DNA from: Tubulanus polymorphus
Taxonomy: Eukaryota > Nemertea > Palaeonemertea > Tubulaniformes > Tubulanidae
Assembly: GCF_964204645.1 (NCBI RefSeq)
Contig: NC_134027.1
Coordinates: forward strand, 23,734,485 to 23,798,484
Direction of reading: 5' to 3'
Length of the DNA stretch: 64,000 bases
Shown here: positions 37,620 to 47,256 of the stretch, piece after piece
Position numbering within the stretch: position 1 is the first letter of the stretch
How the letters are laid out: each line of letters starts with the position of its first letter
Translations under genes and position numbers: made by a program
The notes under the pieces: model-generated
What the model saw: only the letters and a program-made list of their open reading frames with translations
Database searches by the model: none
Told to the model about the DNA's origin: nothing

Positions 37620-38869
37620 ATGTTGAATGAAAAACTATTTTGCGCTTTGGTAATCTTATTTGTCGTAAGCAGCGCTTCCGGATCCGTCGTTCGAGGTCAA
37701 ATCGTAAATGCCGATGAGATTCGTGTCTAAAAATCATTGATCATACCTAGAATTAGTTATCTTATTTCTAAACGCAGAAGGCGGCGATGATCTGAACGTT
37801 TTGGACCGGATCTTGAAGGTTAACGGTGAAATCGATGAGCGATTAGTGAAAAGAGACGCAATCGAGGAAAATGAAAATGAAAACGCAGACGATGTCATTA
37901 ACAGAATCAATATAGGTGACTGACTATCTTCTGCGTAGATCATTCAGAAAATAGATTTACATCTTCAATTGAACATGGATGATGAATCATCAATGATGCT
38001 CATTGTTAATATTTGTTTTCACAACGACAACGTTCGACATAAGATAGATTTAATGATAAAAGAAAATTTTGTAAAAAAAAAAAACATGAGGAATACTCGT
38101 CTATGTACGTCATTATAAGTGACGTTTAAATAGATGATTCCCAATTCAACGATCTTCGTGTTGTTCCAGAATTAGGTTTGTCATTGTTCGAGGGTGATAT
38201 CGCTATCTCTGATGGCGAAGGGCAAGAAAATGGTGTCAACAAACGAGCAGTGTGAGTGCGATTCCGTGCGAGTTTTAGACAGCTCCTTTTCATACAGTAA
38301 GTGAAATGCTTGTTTTAGGCCAAACAGTTTGTTAATTATTGCTCCCTATTTTCGCGAGTTTGTCAAATCGCGTCGAACGTTATCTACATAGAAAAAGACA
38401 TGGTAGAACGTGTCTCTTTGTCGGAGGTAAAAGTTTTTGCAAGAATGGAAAAATTATTCTTCTTCCGACTCTTGGAAAGGCCCGTGTTATGGGTCTTTAT
38501 GCAGGATCCAGTGCTAGGCTAGAACCATATCAAATCTCTGGTGTATCAGACAACCAGATAACAGACCATCGAATTCTGAACATTTTTCCACTGTCGGTGG
38601 AGACCTAGAGAAACGTATTTGAGACGTTATGTTTCCATTTCAATAAATGTTATCGGATAAAAGAATTCTATTGTGGGACTTTTTTATTTATCTACATATC
38701 TTTCTACGAGTGTGTTGCTATCATGTATTTTTGTTATTATTTCAGCACAGCAAGAAAGCGCCTTATCTCCCGTTATTTCTGGGCTTATTCTGTTGAATCT
38801 TGGAGTAATCATTTGTCAAATGATTACTCCAAGGTTGAATTGAGAAGACTCATGCAACTGAATGAATAG
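37620..38869 (+). CDS. Secreted stand-alone astacin propeptide-like protein
   Basis: Four exons: 37620-37695, 37778-37915, 38170-38251, 38746-38869; 139 residues. Residues 1-20 form a signal peptide (MLNEKLFCALVILFVVSSAS). Residues 63-82 (DDVINRINIELGLSLFEGDI) match the propeptide of astacin zinc proteases, including FxGDI, whose aspartate (here Asp81) caps the catalytic zinc in pro-astacin. Basic pairs KR occur at 50-51 and 96-97, the second where the mature protease normally begins. No HExxHxxGxxH domain follows. Instead, exon 4 adds ~40 basic residues and stops, with AATAAA directly after. An alternative last exon, 38359-38608, also keeps frame and is followed by AATAAA at 38642-38647. It may be a real inhibitor-like gene or the surviving front of a deleted astacin. 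The donor at 37696 (GTCAAA) is weak, and part of exon 4 is a palindrome. Confidence 0.55.
38799..38833. repeat. 35-nt near-perfect palindrome
   Basis: CTTGGAGTAATCATTTG, one base, then its exact reverse complement CAAATGATTACTCCAAG: a 17-bp stem with a one-base centre. It falls inside the proposed last exon of the astacin-propeptide gene, about 40 bp before its AATAAA. Confidence 0.9.
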
Positions 38870-38874
38870 TTTTG

Positions 38875-38880
38875 AATAAA
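38875..38880 (+). terminator. Poly(A) signal after the propeptide gene
   Basis: AATAAA five bases after the TAG stop. Confidence 0.45.
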
Positions 38881-40253
38881 CTGAATCAATAGTTTTGAAA
38901 TCATTCCTCATAATTCCTCCACGTCAATCTTTCTATGCGTACATCTGTCAAATTGCCGTGTTTTAATGTTTTCTGTGTGTATGGAATGTTAAATGCCCTA
39001 ATTGTCAAGTGTAAATGACCTGAGTTTATTAGAAATGAAGAAGTGTTATGTTCTGTAGCGATTTTCCAGATGTTTCAACATGGACGGTATGAGACCGGTA
39101 GCGTTCGCTGAACTTGAAACTAAAACGAGTTTGCAATTCCGACCGAAAAAAGCGGGGAGAACAGATGGAAGGCACATAGTTCCCTTTGTCATATCTCGTC
39201 TCGACCGTCTCGACCGGCACCGATGACGTTGAGACCCGCAAAAGCATTGATTTGAGGAAACTTTTCAAAGCTTGCAGTTTTATCCTGTTTGTCGTGTCAC
39301 TGGGAAAGGCTTCATTGAAAATAATTGAGAACATGTTTGAAGAGATGAATTTATTTGGCGGTATAGGCCCGAATCACAGTTCATTGGAACGAGAGACGTT
39401 TAGTCGCCGCTGCAGAAGACTGGAAACAGAGGTTGATTGAACTGATAGAACCCGGTTACTGCTCACAGTTAGAAACCCGTTATCGATTAGAAACCTCGCT
39501 CGGGGGTTTACGAGTTGTACAAGTTTGGGAATATTGTAATAGGAACAGAGCAAAGATACACCTTCGATATTACAAAGTGGTGCACCTGACACTAGACAGG
39601 AGGTAACACGTAAACTCTGATGCCGTTTCATCTATACATGCCGTTACTCATATACAAACTTTATATATATACATGCCGTTATATATATGCCGTTTCTTCT
39701 GTACTAAAATTCTTCAAGTACCCGAGTAATAATTATTGAAATTTTACCAATAATAATTTGTTATATAGAAGTAGATGATATTGGCAACCCTGACCATGAA
39801 ATATCTAGCTGTGCTCTAACGGTTTATCCTCATTTCACAAATTCGTATCCTCATTTCACTGTAACTCGTGGTTTGCTAGGTTCTAACGATGCTGTATTCT
39901 CCGATGTGAGTCGTCCCCGAGTTCTATGAATCCCTCCAACATGTAACCAGACCTCCTCGCGACAACTGAAACGCCTCCAAATATCTCAAGATAAAACGAA
40001 AACCACTTCATCGGCCACCGCCGCACACGAACACTCTCAGGAAACTTCTTCTGAGGAATTTGGCAATTTTTCTAGATTTCCCTACAACGAAATGAACAAT
40101 TTTGGATTTTCTGCCATCGACTTGAAAACTAACTTTTTTTCTTGAGTCCACGATTATACGAAAAAAATAACTACCAGCAATAGACGCTAGATCAAAAACC
40201 GCTTTGGACTGGTAGCCAGGTGCCTGCCTCCAGTGAATGTAATGTAACTATCA
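38881..40253. other. Intergenic, no supported gene
   Basis: Opposed open frames of ~85-100 residues between 39.03 and 39.63 kb show no splice support or family motif. Confidence 0.4.
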
Positions 40254-41204
40254 TTACACTTCCCTGCTGCCACTAATCAGGTTTGTGATTACACGATGCT
40301 TACTTTTGAATCCAGTAGAGCCTTTCATATTTGTTTCGACATTCGTAACTTTATCGCGAACTGTTACGATTCTTTCTGGTTCGGATTCTTTGCGTGATTC
40401 CTTAACGTTGCAAACTTCCTTTTCTTTGTCATACTTTTCTACTTCCGAATTCGACTCATCCGATTTTTCTAAAATAGAATTAGGGTTGCGTAATCAATAG
40501 AATTGTTAGTATTTTATCATAATGAGCGAATAAAAGATATTCACCTTCCTGATGATAAGGTAAAACCTGTACGGACCCGAATCCCCACTGTAGAAAATGA
40601 ATACCGGGTCGTGAATCGATAAACCGAACTGCTTTAGGCTCCGACTTGATTTCGATGTCTTCCTTGTTAAATACTGATAATTTCAAAGGTGTCGGGAGCT
40701 CATTTTCGTTCAGTTCTATTTTCCACCAGTTTGATTTGTCGAAGATCCTGGTCATGGCACGCCCGGTATCCCATCCGATCGACCTTCCAATAACTTTAAT
40801 TTGTTCAGACAGATTTGTGGGGTAATTGGTAAAGAGGACCGTGTTACGAGGCGCCGATACCCACAAGTCTTCGGAAATGCCTACAATTCATACATGAAAA
40901 ATATAACTCAAACGGCAGCTTTTAAAAACAGTCGTTGAATGGTTGAAAACCGAATGTTCTAATTACCGGGTATGGTATGAATGTTATAAACTGTGTACAT
41001 TTTACCATCGAGGTAAAATTCAGGATCTAAAAAGGTAACATTCAATCTTTTTCAAACACGCCTTCTAGAGCATCAAAATCTGATCAAAACAAATTCTGTT
41101 ATGAATAATAGTTGCTTCATCGAACTAAAATATTTACCATCCATAAATACTTTCGATTCATCAATCGTCGCCCAATCGGGGAATTGAGCTGGAATTGTGT
41201 CCAT
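40254..41204 (-). CDS. Unrecognised four-exon protein (~225 aa)
   Basis: Exons 41138-41204, 40967-41026, 40545-40880 and 40254-40468 join in frame with GT-AG borders. The start is an ATG at 41204 in good context (GTAGAGATGG). The protein opens MDTIPAQFPDWATIDESKVF, continues PEFYLDGKMYTVYNIHTIPG, then has a tryptophan-rich region (SIGWDTGRAM, DKSNWWKIELNENELP) and a charged tail (EVEKYDKEKEVCNVKESRKE). There is no signal peptide or membrane segment. I do not recognise the family. The last exon also contains an internal GTAAGC donor at 40302-40307, so the 3' end could differ. The consistent phases argue that it is real. Confidence 0.6.
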
Positions 41205-41649
41205 CTCTACCGCTGAGAAGTAGCAACAAGTGCTGAAAGTGACCCGGTAGTAACCGGCAACCAAAAACACCGAGTTACCTAGTAACCGTTTTCTGTGACA
41301 TCGTAGCAACTGGTTGTCCAATCACTGCTCCGCACATCGCCCCAGTTTACTTCGAAGTCGTTTCGTATTGCTCGAAATTATCTCGTTATAAAGAAATACA
41401 ATCGTGTGTAAGAAATTAAATTTGTTTTGAAACAGGGGTTTTATGATTTTTGAAATCGGAAATCGAAGTAGGCCTACTAATGTTTAGTACACGTTATTAA
41501 TGCTCGTTTGATTCTAATGTACCTCCCAGCATATTTCTCCCGAATCTGTGTTAATCACAGAATGCAATCTGCGCATAATAGAATATATTTTCGTCGAACA
41601 ATGAATCAACTACTTCCGGTCTCGGATACAACGATTCATCGGATATGAT

Positions 41650-42050
41650 AAATAATTTCACACTGGATATAACGGTGAACTATCGGTTATAACGAACAGA
41701 TCTTCTGCTCTTCTGAAGTTCGCTGTAACGAGGTTCCATTGTAATTTCTTACTGGATATAACAGTGAACTATCGGTTATAACGAACAGATTTTCTGGTCT
41801 CCTGAAGTTCGTTGTAACGAGGTTCCTTTGTAATTTCTTACTGGATATGACAGTGAACTATCGGTTATAACGAACAGATCTTCTGCTCTTCTGAAGTTCG
41901 CTGTAACGAGGTTCCATTGTAATTTCTTACTGGATATAACGGTGAACTATCGGTCATAACAAACATATTTTCTCGTCTCCTGAAGTTCGTTGTAACGAGG
42001 TTCCACTGTAATTTCATACTGGATATAACAGTGAACTATCAAACAGATTT
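41650..42050. repeat. ~90-bp tandem repeat, four to five copies
   Basis: Units contain GTGAACTATCGGTTATAACG and CTGTAACGAGGTTCCATTGT. The GTAACGAGGTT word is the terminal sequence of the MITE at 4741-4881, so the array probably grew from such an insertion. Confidence 0.8.
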
Positions 42051-42054
42051 CTAA

Positions 42055-42170
42055 GCACTGACATTAAAAATGATGTCGTCGTAGAGATCTTTAACGGAAG
42101 AACTAATCATTTTCGTATATGTGCTCAGAATATTGCTATTTTGTTTATTTCGGTATTTACGGTTTTTCTA
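42055..42170. repeat. Dispersed ~115-bp repeat, copy 2
   Basis: Matches 25263-25378 (CACTGACATTAAAAATGATG through ATTTTGTTTATTTC). Confidence 0.5.
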
Positions 42171-42313
42171 AACGGTTAAACGAAACAAAACAATAAACAA
42201 TATAACAACTAATGCGATTGTGACATTGTAGATTTATATGGTATTTTATCATTCAGCAAAGTATGAAGCAGCACAGAAAATCGTAGGGTAGGACCTTACT
42301 CAAATAGGCTCAT

Positions 42314-44062
42314 TTATTCCCACACTGAGTATTCTGGTTGTTTCATAACATCTTTCGCTATCTTCAAAAACGTGTCGTATTGTTCTGGAATGAAACGATT
42401 GCAAGAAAGTAGTTAAATGTAAGTTAAAAGTACCGAGTCCCGGAGGTGACATGGTAAGAAATACATTTTTTCGTGGGAACGAAATGTTTTTCGTTCGAAT
42501 GAAAAGATTATTTCGAGTCCACGAAAAACATTTCTATCATCCCGCGAAAAAAGATTATTTCTCACCATGTCACCTTCCGGGGCTCCGTTAAAAGGAATAT
42601 AGTAAAATTTATGAAAATGTTTTGGGTCGTTTGTTCATATCCTAATTTTCCAAATAAGCAAGATTCGTAGGCTACAGGGTTGGTCAATATTTTATGGTTT
42701 TTCAAATTTAAAACGAACGGGTAGGTGGGTCGATATCGGACTTTAGAATCCCGGGAAACAAGGTATCTTATAATTCATATCTAAAAACCCCACAATATTG
42801 AACGAAACGAATCTATTTCGCTACGCTGCTGATGTTTCGGATGTTCACCAACCTTTGTAAGTTGGAGCGGAAACACATACGAATCCCAGAAAACTACCAA
42901 TCCCACCTCCTGGGTATTTAACTTGGTCTTCTGGTTTATACCAGAGCTGCACCTCTGGATGACATTTCATCGCTTCCAGATCTATAAGATTACCAACTTT
43001 ATCCGTGGCGAAAGTCGAAAGATATCCTATCATCATGCTTCTGCCGTTTGGCGTAGGTGCCTTTGGTACTATCCCTTGACTGACTTTTAAAAGAGCGTCA
43101 AAACAGTCACCGTTATCGAGGCAAGCTCTAAACATTGGTATCGATTCGGTAGCAATTCTATGATTCACTTCAATTATCTTATGGTTTCCATCTTTCATAA
43201 CCACAATTTCCAGAAATACAAATTGATTGTTGAATCCGTGATCAATCATTCTACGAACGACAATATCAAATGTTTTCCATATGTCTTCTTTAATATCTTG
43301 CCTTTCCTTCGACGGGTACGACAGGCTCGATAACAAGAGGGGATCGGTTTTCCAGAAGTTGAGGTCGAACATCGCCCAGTTGATTATCTGTCCATTGGCA
43401 ACCAGTCCCATCACAGCTAAAAACGCATCGAAATCTTCGAATTCTTCTACTATCAGCGCATCTTCGGGACAAGGAGCTCCTACCTTAGACAAAAACCCCT
43501 CATTGAAGCGTTCCCATTGCTGCTTAACCTTTAAAGCGTCGTAAACCTGCTGGTTACCTCGAAAATCATCCGCACTCTCAATTTTCATCGCACCGACGGA
43601 AAGTGTACCGGAGCAAGGCTTTACAAAACAGGGAAATCCCACCTGGTTGAGGACAGCATGTATTTCAGTAGGTGAAGCGTCATACCACAATAGTCGATAA
43701 TTAATTCCACCTTGTTCTTTAGCGAAATATAAACGAGTGTAATATTTATGTAAAGCGATCGCTACTGATTTCAACGATGGTCCAGGTATATGAGGTAACC
43801 TTTCGCAGATTGCAGCACTGATTATAGCCGCAATATCACGTAGTCCTAGCACGCCGGTTATTTGTTCACTCTTCACTATATCGATACATCTCTCCGTGAA
43901 ATCAAATATATCTTCATCTGCTGAACGGATTATATTCATAAACTCGTAACATTCCTTCACTTCTTCTCTTAAACCATCGGTGCATATCTTAGCTGCTCCT
44001 TCGCCTCTTGGTTCATAGCAAATGACTGCCACTTTTACCTTAGAAATTTCTACCACATCCAT
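42314..44062 (-). CDS. ATP-grasp domain protein (carboxylate-amine ligase type)
   Basis: Exon 42853-44062 (from ATG at 44062) plus exon 42314-42384 give 426 residues, ending MKQPEYSVWE. ATP-grasp enzymes use ATP to activate a carboxylate as acyl phosphate and join it to an amine. Seen here: an N-terminal pre-ATP-grasp region; the ATP-binding lysine segment FPCFVKPCSG near residues 143-152 (Lys148); VEEFEDFDAF near 205, contacting adenine in the family; and the metal-binding strand VFLEIVV (Glu285) with KIIEVNHRIA (Glu298, Asn300). Length and motifs resemble the stand-alone members related to carnosine synthase and D-Ala-D-Ala ligase. The substrate cannot be read from sequence. No signal peptide, so probably cytosolic. 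The single large open exon would read on to a stop as GGW if unspliced; the short second exon joins in frame, so I favour splicing. A foldback repeat sits in the intron. Confidence 0.85.
42440..42581. repeat. TTTCGTGGGAACGAAA foldback element, small copy
   Basis: CGGAGGTGACATGGTAAGAAA at the left is inverted at the right as ATTTCTCACCATGTCACCTT. Palindromic TTTCGTGGGAACGAAA lies inside. It is in the ATP-grasp gene intron and is the same family as 23750-24055. Confidence 0.75.
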
Positions 44063-45078
44063 GTTGTATGCGGTTGTATTTTTTCGATCGTGTTGATAAA
44101 GATATATATGTATATATAATGTGCACCGGTGGAATCAATGATGGTTCAGAGAGCATTAGCCTGATGAAACAAACAGTGTGGCCTGGCTAACGAATATAGT
44201 GCTATTCATTGACACTGACCTGATAAAAATTACAATCAACAATAACGATTTTTACAGCGCTTCTCTAAATAAGGATATCATCATTCCAGGAAAAGTAAAT
44301 ATTGGTGACCTTAGTCACCTAACAACTTGGTCAGTAACAATAGATAATAGGGTTCATGATAAGTAGTGATTACCTGCATTATCAGTACAAAACCAATCGA
44401 AACATAGGCAAAACATATCATCTTATACTCTAAAATAGACTGTTTTATCATAACATAATTTGTGACATTTATTGTGCGGCATAATTATCCATCGATAAGG
44501 AAGCTAAATTATTAGCCCAGGTATCTAAATCTTGTCGTGTTGTTCTGAAATTGAATAATTTAAAAACATTTAATCCCATCTCTTTGTTCGATCAATAAGT
44601 TAGTTATAAAGTTAGATTAGGTAATTCTGGGAATGGTTAGCGTATCAAATTTCAACCTTTCCAAATGTTCACTAACCTTTCTAAGTTGGAAAGTTTCTAA
44701 GACACAACAATCCGTCCTCTTGAGTATATTACTTATACTGTGGGTCAAACCAAGATGTCTGATAATGACCCTTAACGACCAATTGTTTATCGGAACTTTA
44801 TAGCGGATAAATAAATATTATCAACACAAGGTATTTCTGTGATATGTTGAATTTATTTGCAGTTCAAATTTAGCGCCGTTCTCTGATCTGAAACAATAGA
44901 GCAGTATTTCTGCATAGGTTTACAACTTTGATGACGAACTCCTGATTACATCAGAATTTCACGGGAATAGGCAGCTTGTGCAACACAATGAAATGGCAGA
45001 TTCAACTCTGACTCCATTCACTGAAAGTTTTGCTGGTGAATTGGTTCAAGTTAAACAAAATAGAATAATCGAACTGTT
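44063..45078. other. Intergenic, no supported gene
   Basis: AT-rich. A possible terminal exon on the minus strand near 44469-44544 is too short to support. Confidence 0.4.
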
Positions 45079-45399
45079 TTACAGAGATTGCGGCCTGAAA
45101 TTAATGAGATGTTTGATATAAACGTTACAAGTTCTACTGCGACAACGCCTCGAATTATGTCAGTAGTTTTATTCTTTATTAGTTGTGGAGGTTTTGGTTT
45201 TACCAACCGTTTACGTGATATGAGATATTTTCCCAGTTTTGCGGGTAAGAGACAAATAGCGTTGGGATTTTCCATCGTCGATTAGTCAGTAAACTTCATC
45301 GTTTATCGTGTAACAAACGAAAAATTCAGAAAAGTAGCTTTTGAGGTTTTTACTAAATTCTGCTACAAACAACGAAGTTCGATAAAGCGCATACATTAA
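45079..45399 (+). pseudogene. 5'-truncated GPCR pseudogene (TM6-TM7)
   Basis: Only the last ~100 residues of a class A GPCR remain. VLFFISCGGFGF aligns with LFIICEGFGF, and RQIALGFSIVD with RQIALGFSIID, of the intact receptor at 55855-56901. An in-frame TAG (45283-45285) interrupts just before NFIVYRVTNEKFRKVAFEV, which matches NFIVYCVTNDQFRKVAVDI. Nothing upstream looks like TM1-TM5. It cannot make a receptor. Confidence 0.85.
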
Positions 45400-45737
45400 A
45401 CTGAACCGCTCAGAACCTTCTACGAATCAAAGAATTTTCGTTTCATAGCGTATTTGAATAACTAAAGGTGGTAACGGCCACTGGCATGTAGGTAAAATGT
45501 CCCGGGGACTAATGTCGCCGGGAAAAATGTCCCGGAAAATGTGTCCCAGGCAAAAATCTTTCTACTCAGTGATTGGTATTGTTTTCGTTAACGATTGAAT
45601 ATTCATAAGAGAGTTCATTTGGGGATTCATCTTGAATTGAAATATAAAAAGAAATTTTTAACGCGTGTAACTACTAGCAAACCTGGTGGATCCTTATTCG
45701 CCACAAGTTGAATCCTCGATTGCCACAGAAGCATTGA

Positions 45738-45892
45738 AACTACTCCCCATTAGCCCACCTGTCCCGGTGGGCTAATTGGGAGTAGTTCGCTACTGGAACA
45801 TGAGACAAAAGGATTTTGACCCCAGAATCCTAGGTACATTGTATAAAAAGTCTTTTCATATATAGCACCTAGGATACTGGGGTCAAAATCCT
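45738..45892. repeat. Two adjacent strong hairpins
   Basis: Hairpin 1 (45738-45787): AACTACTCCCCATTAGCCCA paired with TGGGCTAATTGGGAGTAGTT. Hairpin 2 (45810-45892): AGGATTTTGACCCCAG paired with CTGGGGTCAAAATCCT, with a further inner pairing CCTAGGT/ACCTAGG. They are probably nested MITE relics. Confidence 0.8.
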
Positions 45893-46351
45893 GTGTTAGA
45901 TCCTTGTGCATAGCCAGTCCTAACGGAACCAACGAACGGACAGAAACCGCAACACCCGAACATCCGAGACCGTGTTTTAACACTACCTAAAGAAGGATTT
46001 ACTGATAACCGTGATTTATCGCGCGCGTCATTGCGCAATCACGCGTGGAGAAACAATATGGCGGTCGACGCGTGGCGCGCGGTGCGCGGATAGCTTTTAT
46101 TGCTACTCTCTGTCGTCAGTGTTTAGTGTCGCGGGTAACGCACGCTCGTGTCACAATTACCGTCGACAGTTAGATAGAAACAAGGAATAAGAACGACTTT
46201 CAACCCAGCAATTTGGGTTTTTCTTCGTATCTTCTTCAGCCCGATTGACCGCAGGCTGAGCTGAGGCTTTCTAAAAACTCGAGAATTCCGAAGGCGAAGG
46301 ATCGGCCCAACGGCAACAGCCCATTTATAGGGGTTCGGATATATAAAAAAG

Positions 46352-46480
46352 ATGTCGGAAACTCACGCGGATACGACTGGACATCACGGTCGTGGCCGAC
46401 ACGCTACTCCTTCTGAAAATAAACCGGCCAAGTCGAGATTAGCCGGCGTGGGACCTTTAGAAAATATCAAGGAAAAGCAG
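46352..46480 (+). CDS. Candidate first coding exon A (phase 0)
   Basis: ATG at 46352 opens 43 codons (MSETHADTTGHHGRGRHATP to ENIKEKQ), ending at CAG/GTAAGC. Upstream, 46010-46150 is CpG-rich and contains CAATATGGCGG, a YY1-like word found in TATA-less promoters. No following exon is recognisable in the window. It ends in phase 0, like the exons at 54727 and 59950, so all three could feed one downstream exon. Family not recognised. Confidence 0.5.
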
Positions 46481-47092
46481 GTAAGCCTAATAATGAATTC
46501 GAATATAATTGGTTAACTTAATTAAGAAAATTTGATTTATTATGACGAATGTAATTATGACAATTTTTTTAACAAAAAAAACTTTGCTAATGAGATGAGG
46601 TTGATTTGATTTGTGAACCAGTTAAGACGATTAGTGTAGTCTAGTCTGGCACTGGTTAATAGTTGCCTAATTGTTGGTGGTAAGCTTTTTATGATCGGAT
46701 GGGCTTATACCAATGTGGTTTTGTGAAAAATATCCGATTGTGAAACTAAACCAGACAGGTTACTGACTAGTCTGGCACAGGGCGGATCCAGAAATTTGAG
46801 AACTTTTCCCAGATATGATATAACGAATTTGTGCATTACCTACACTATACAGTAATTTCTGGCAGCTGCCGAAACAGATTTTAGTTTCTTCATAATTGAT
46901 TCTAACAGAACATTTTCGCACATGTAGTAGGGTAGGGGGTAGAGACCGCCCATTAGATCGCCCCTGCCACACAATATTCGTATTCAATTTTCGGAAAATA
47001 TGTCTAAGTTCATAGTTTGTCAAATTCACCTCGCGTTCGATTCACCTTTTGTCGGACCTAAACAAATTCTTCTAGAAAAAGACTCGAGATAA

Positions 47093-47256
47093 CAGTGTTT
47101 TCAATAAGAAATTAACAAGCCAGGTCCCTTTGAAAAACAGGAGGGTGACATAATATGTCACAGTCCCGGAAATGAAAGCTGCTTTGAAAAAAACAGGCGG
47201 GTCCTTTACAAGCGACAGACGGGTCTGGGACCTTGGACCTGGCTCTTATTGAAAAC
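47093..47256. mobile_element. CAGTG-ended MITE, copy 2
   Basis: CAGTGTTTTCAATAAGAAAT at the left mirrors GGCTCTTATTGAAAAC at the right. About 85% similar to 15937-16104 by eye. Confidence 0.7.

Noticed and set aside
39029-39440. Opposed frames of 84-101 codons
   Set aside because: No family motif, splice pattern or signal peptide.
44469-44544. Possible last exon on the minus strand (ends SMDNYAAQ, stop)
   Set aside because: A good acceptor is present, but there is no upstream exon to join and the piece is only 25 codons.
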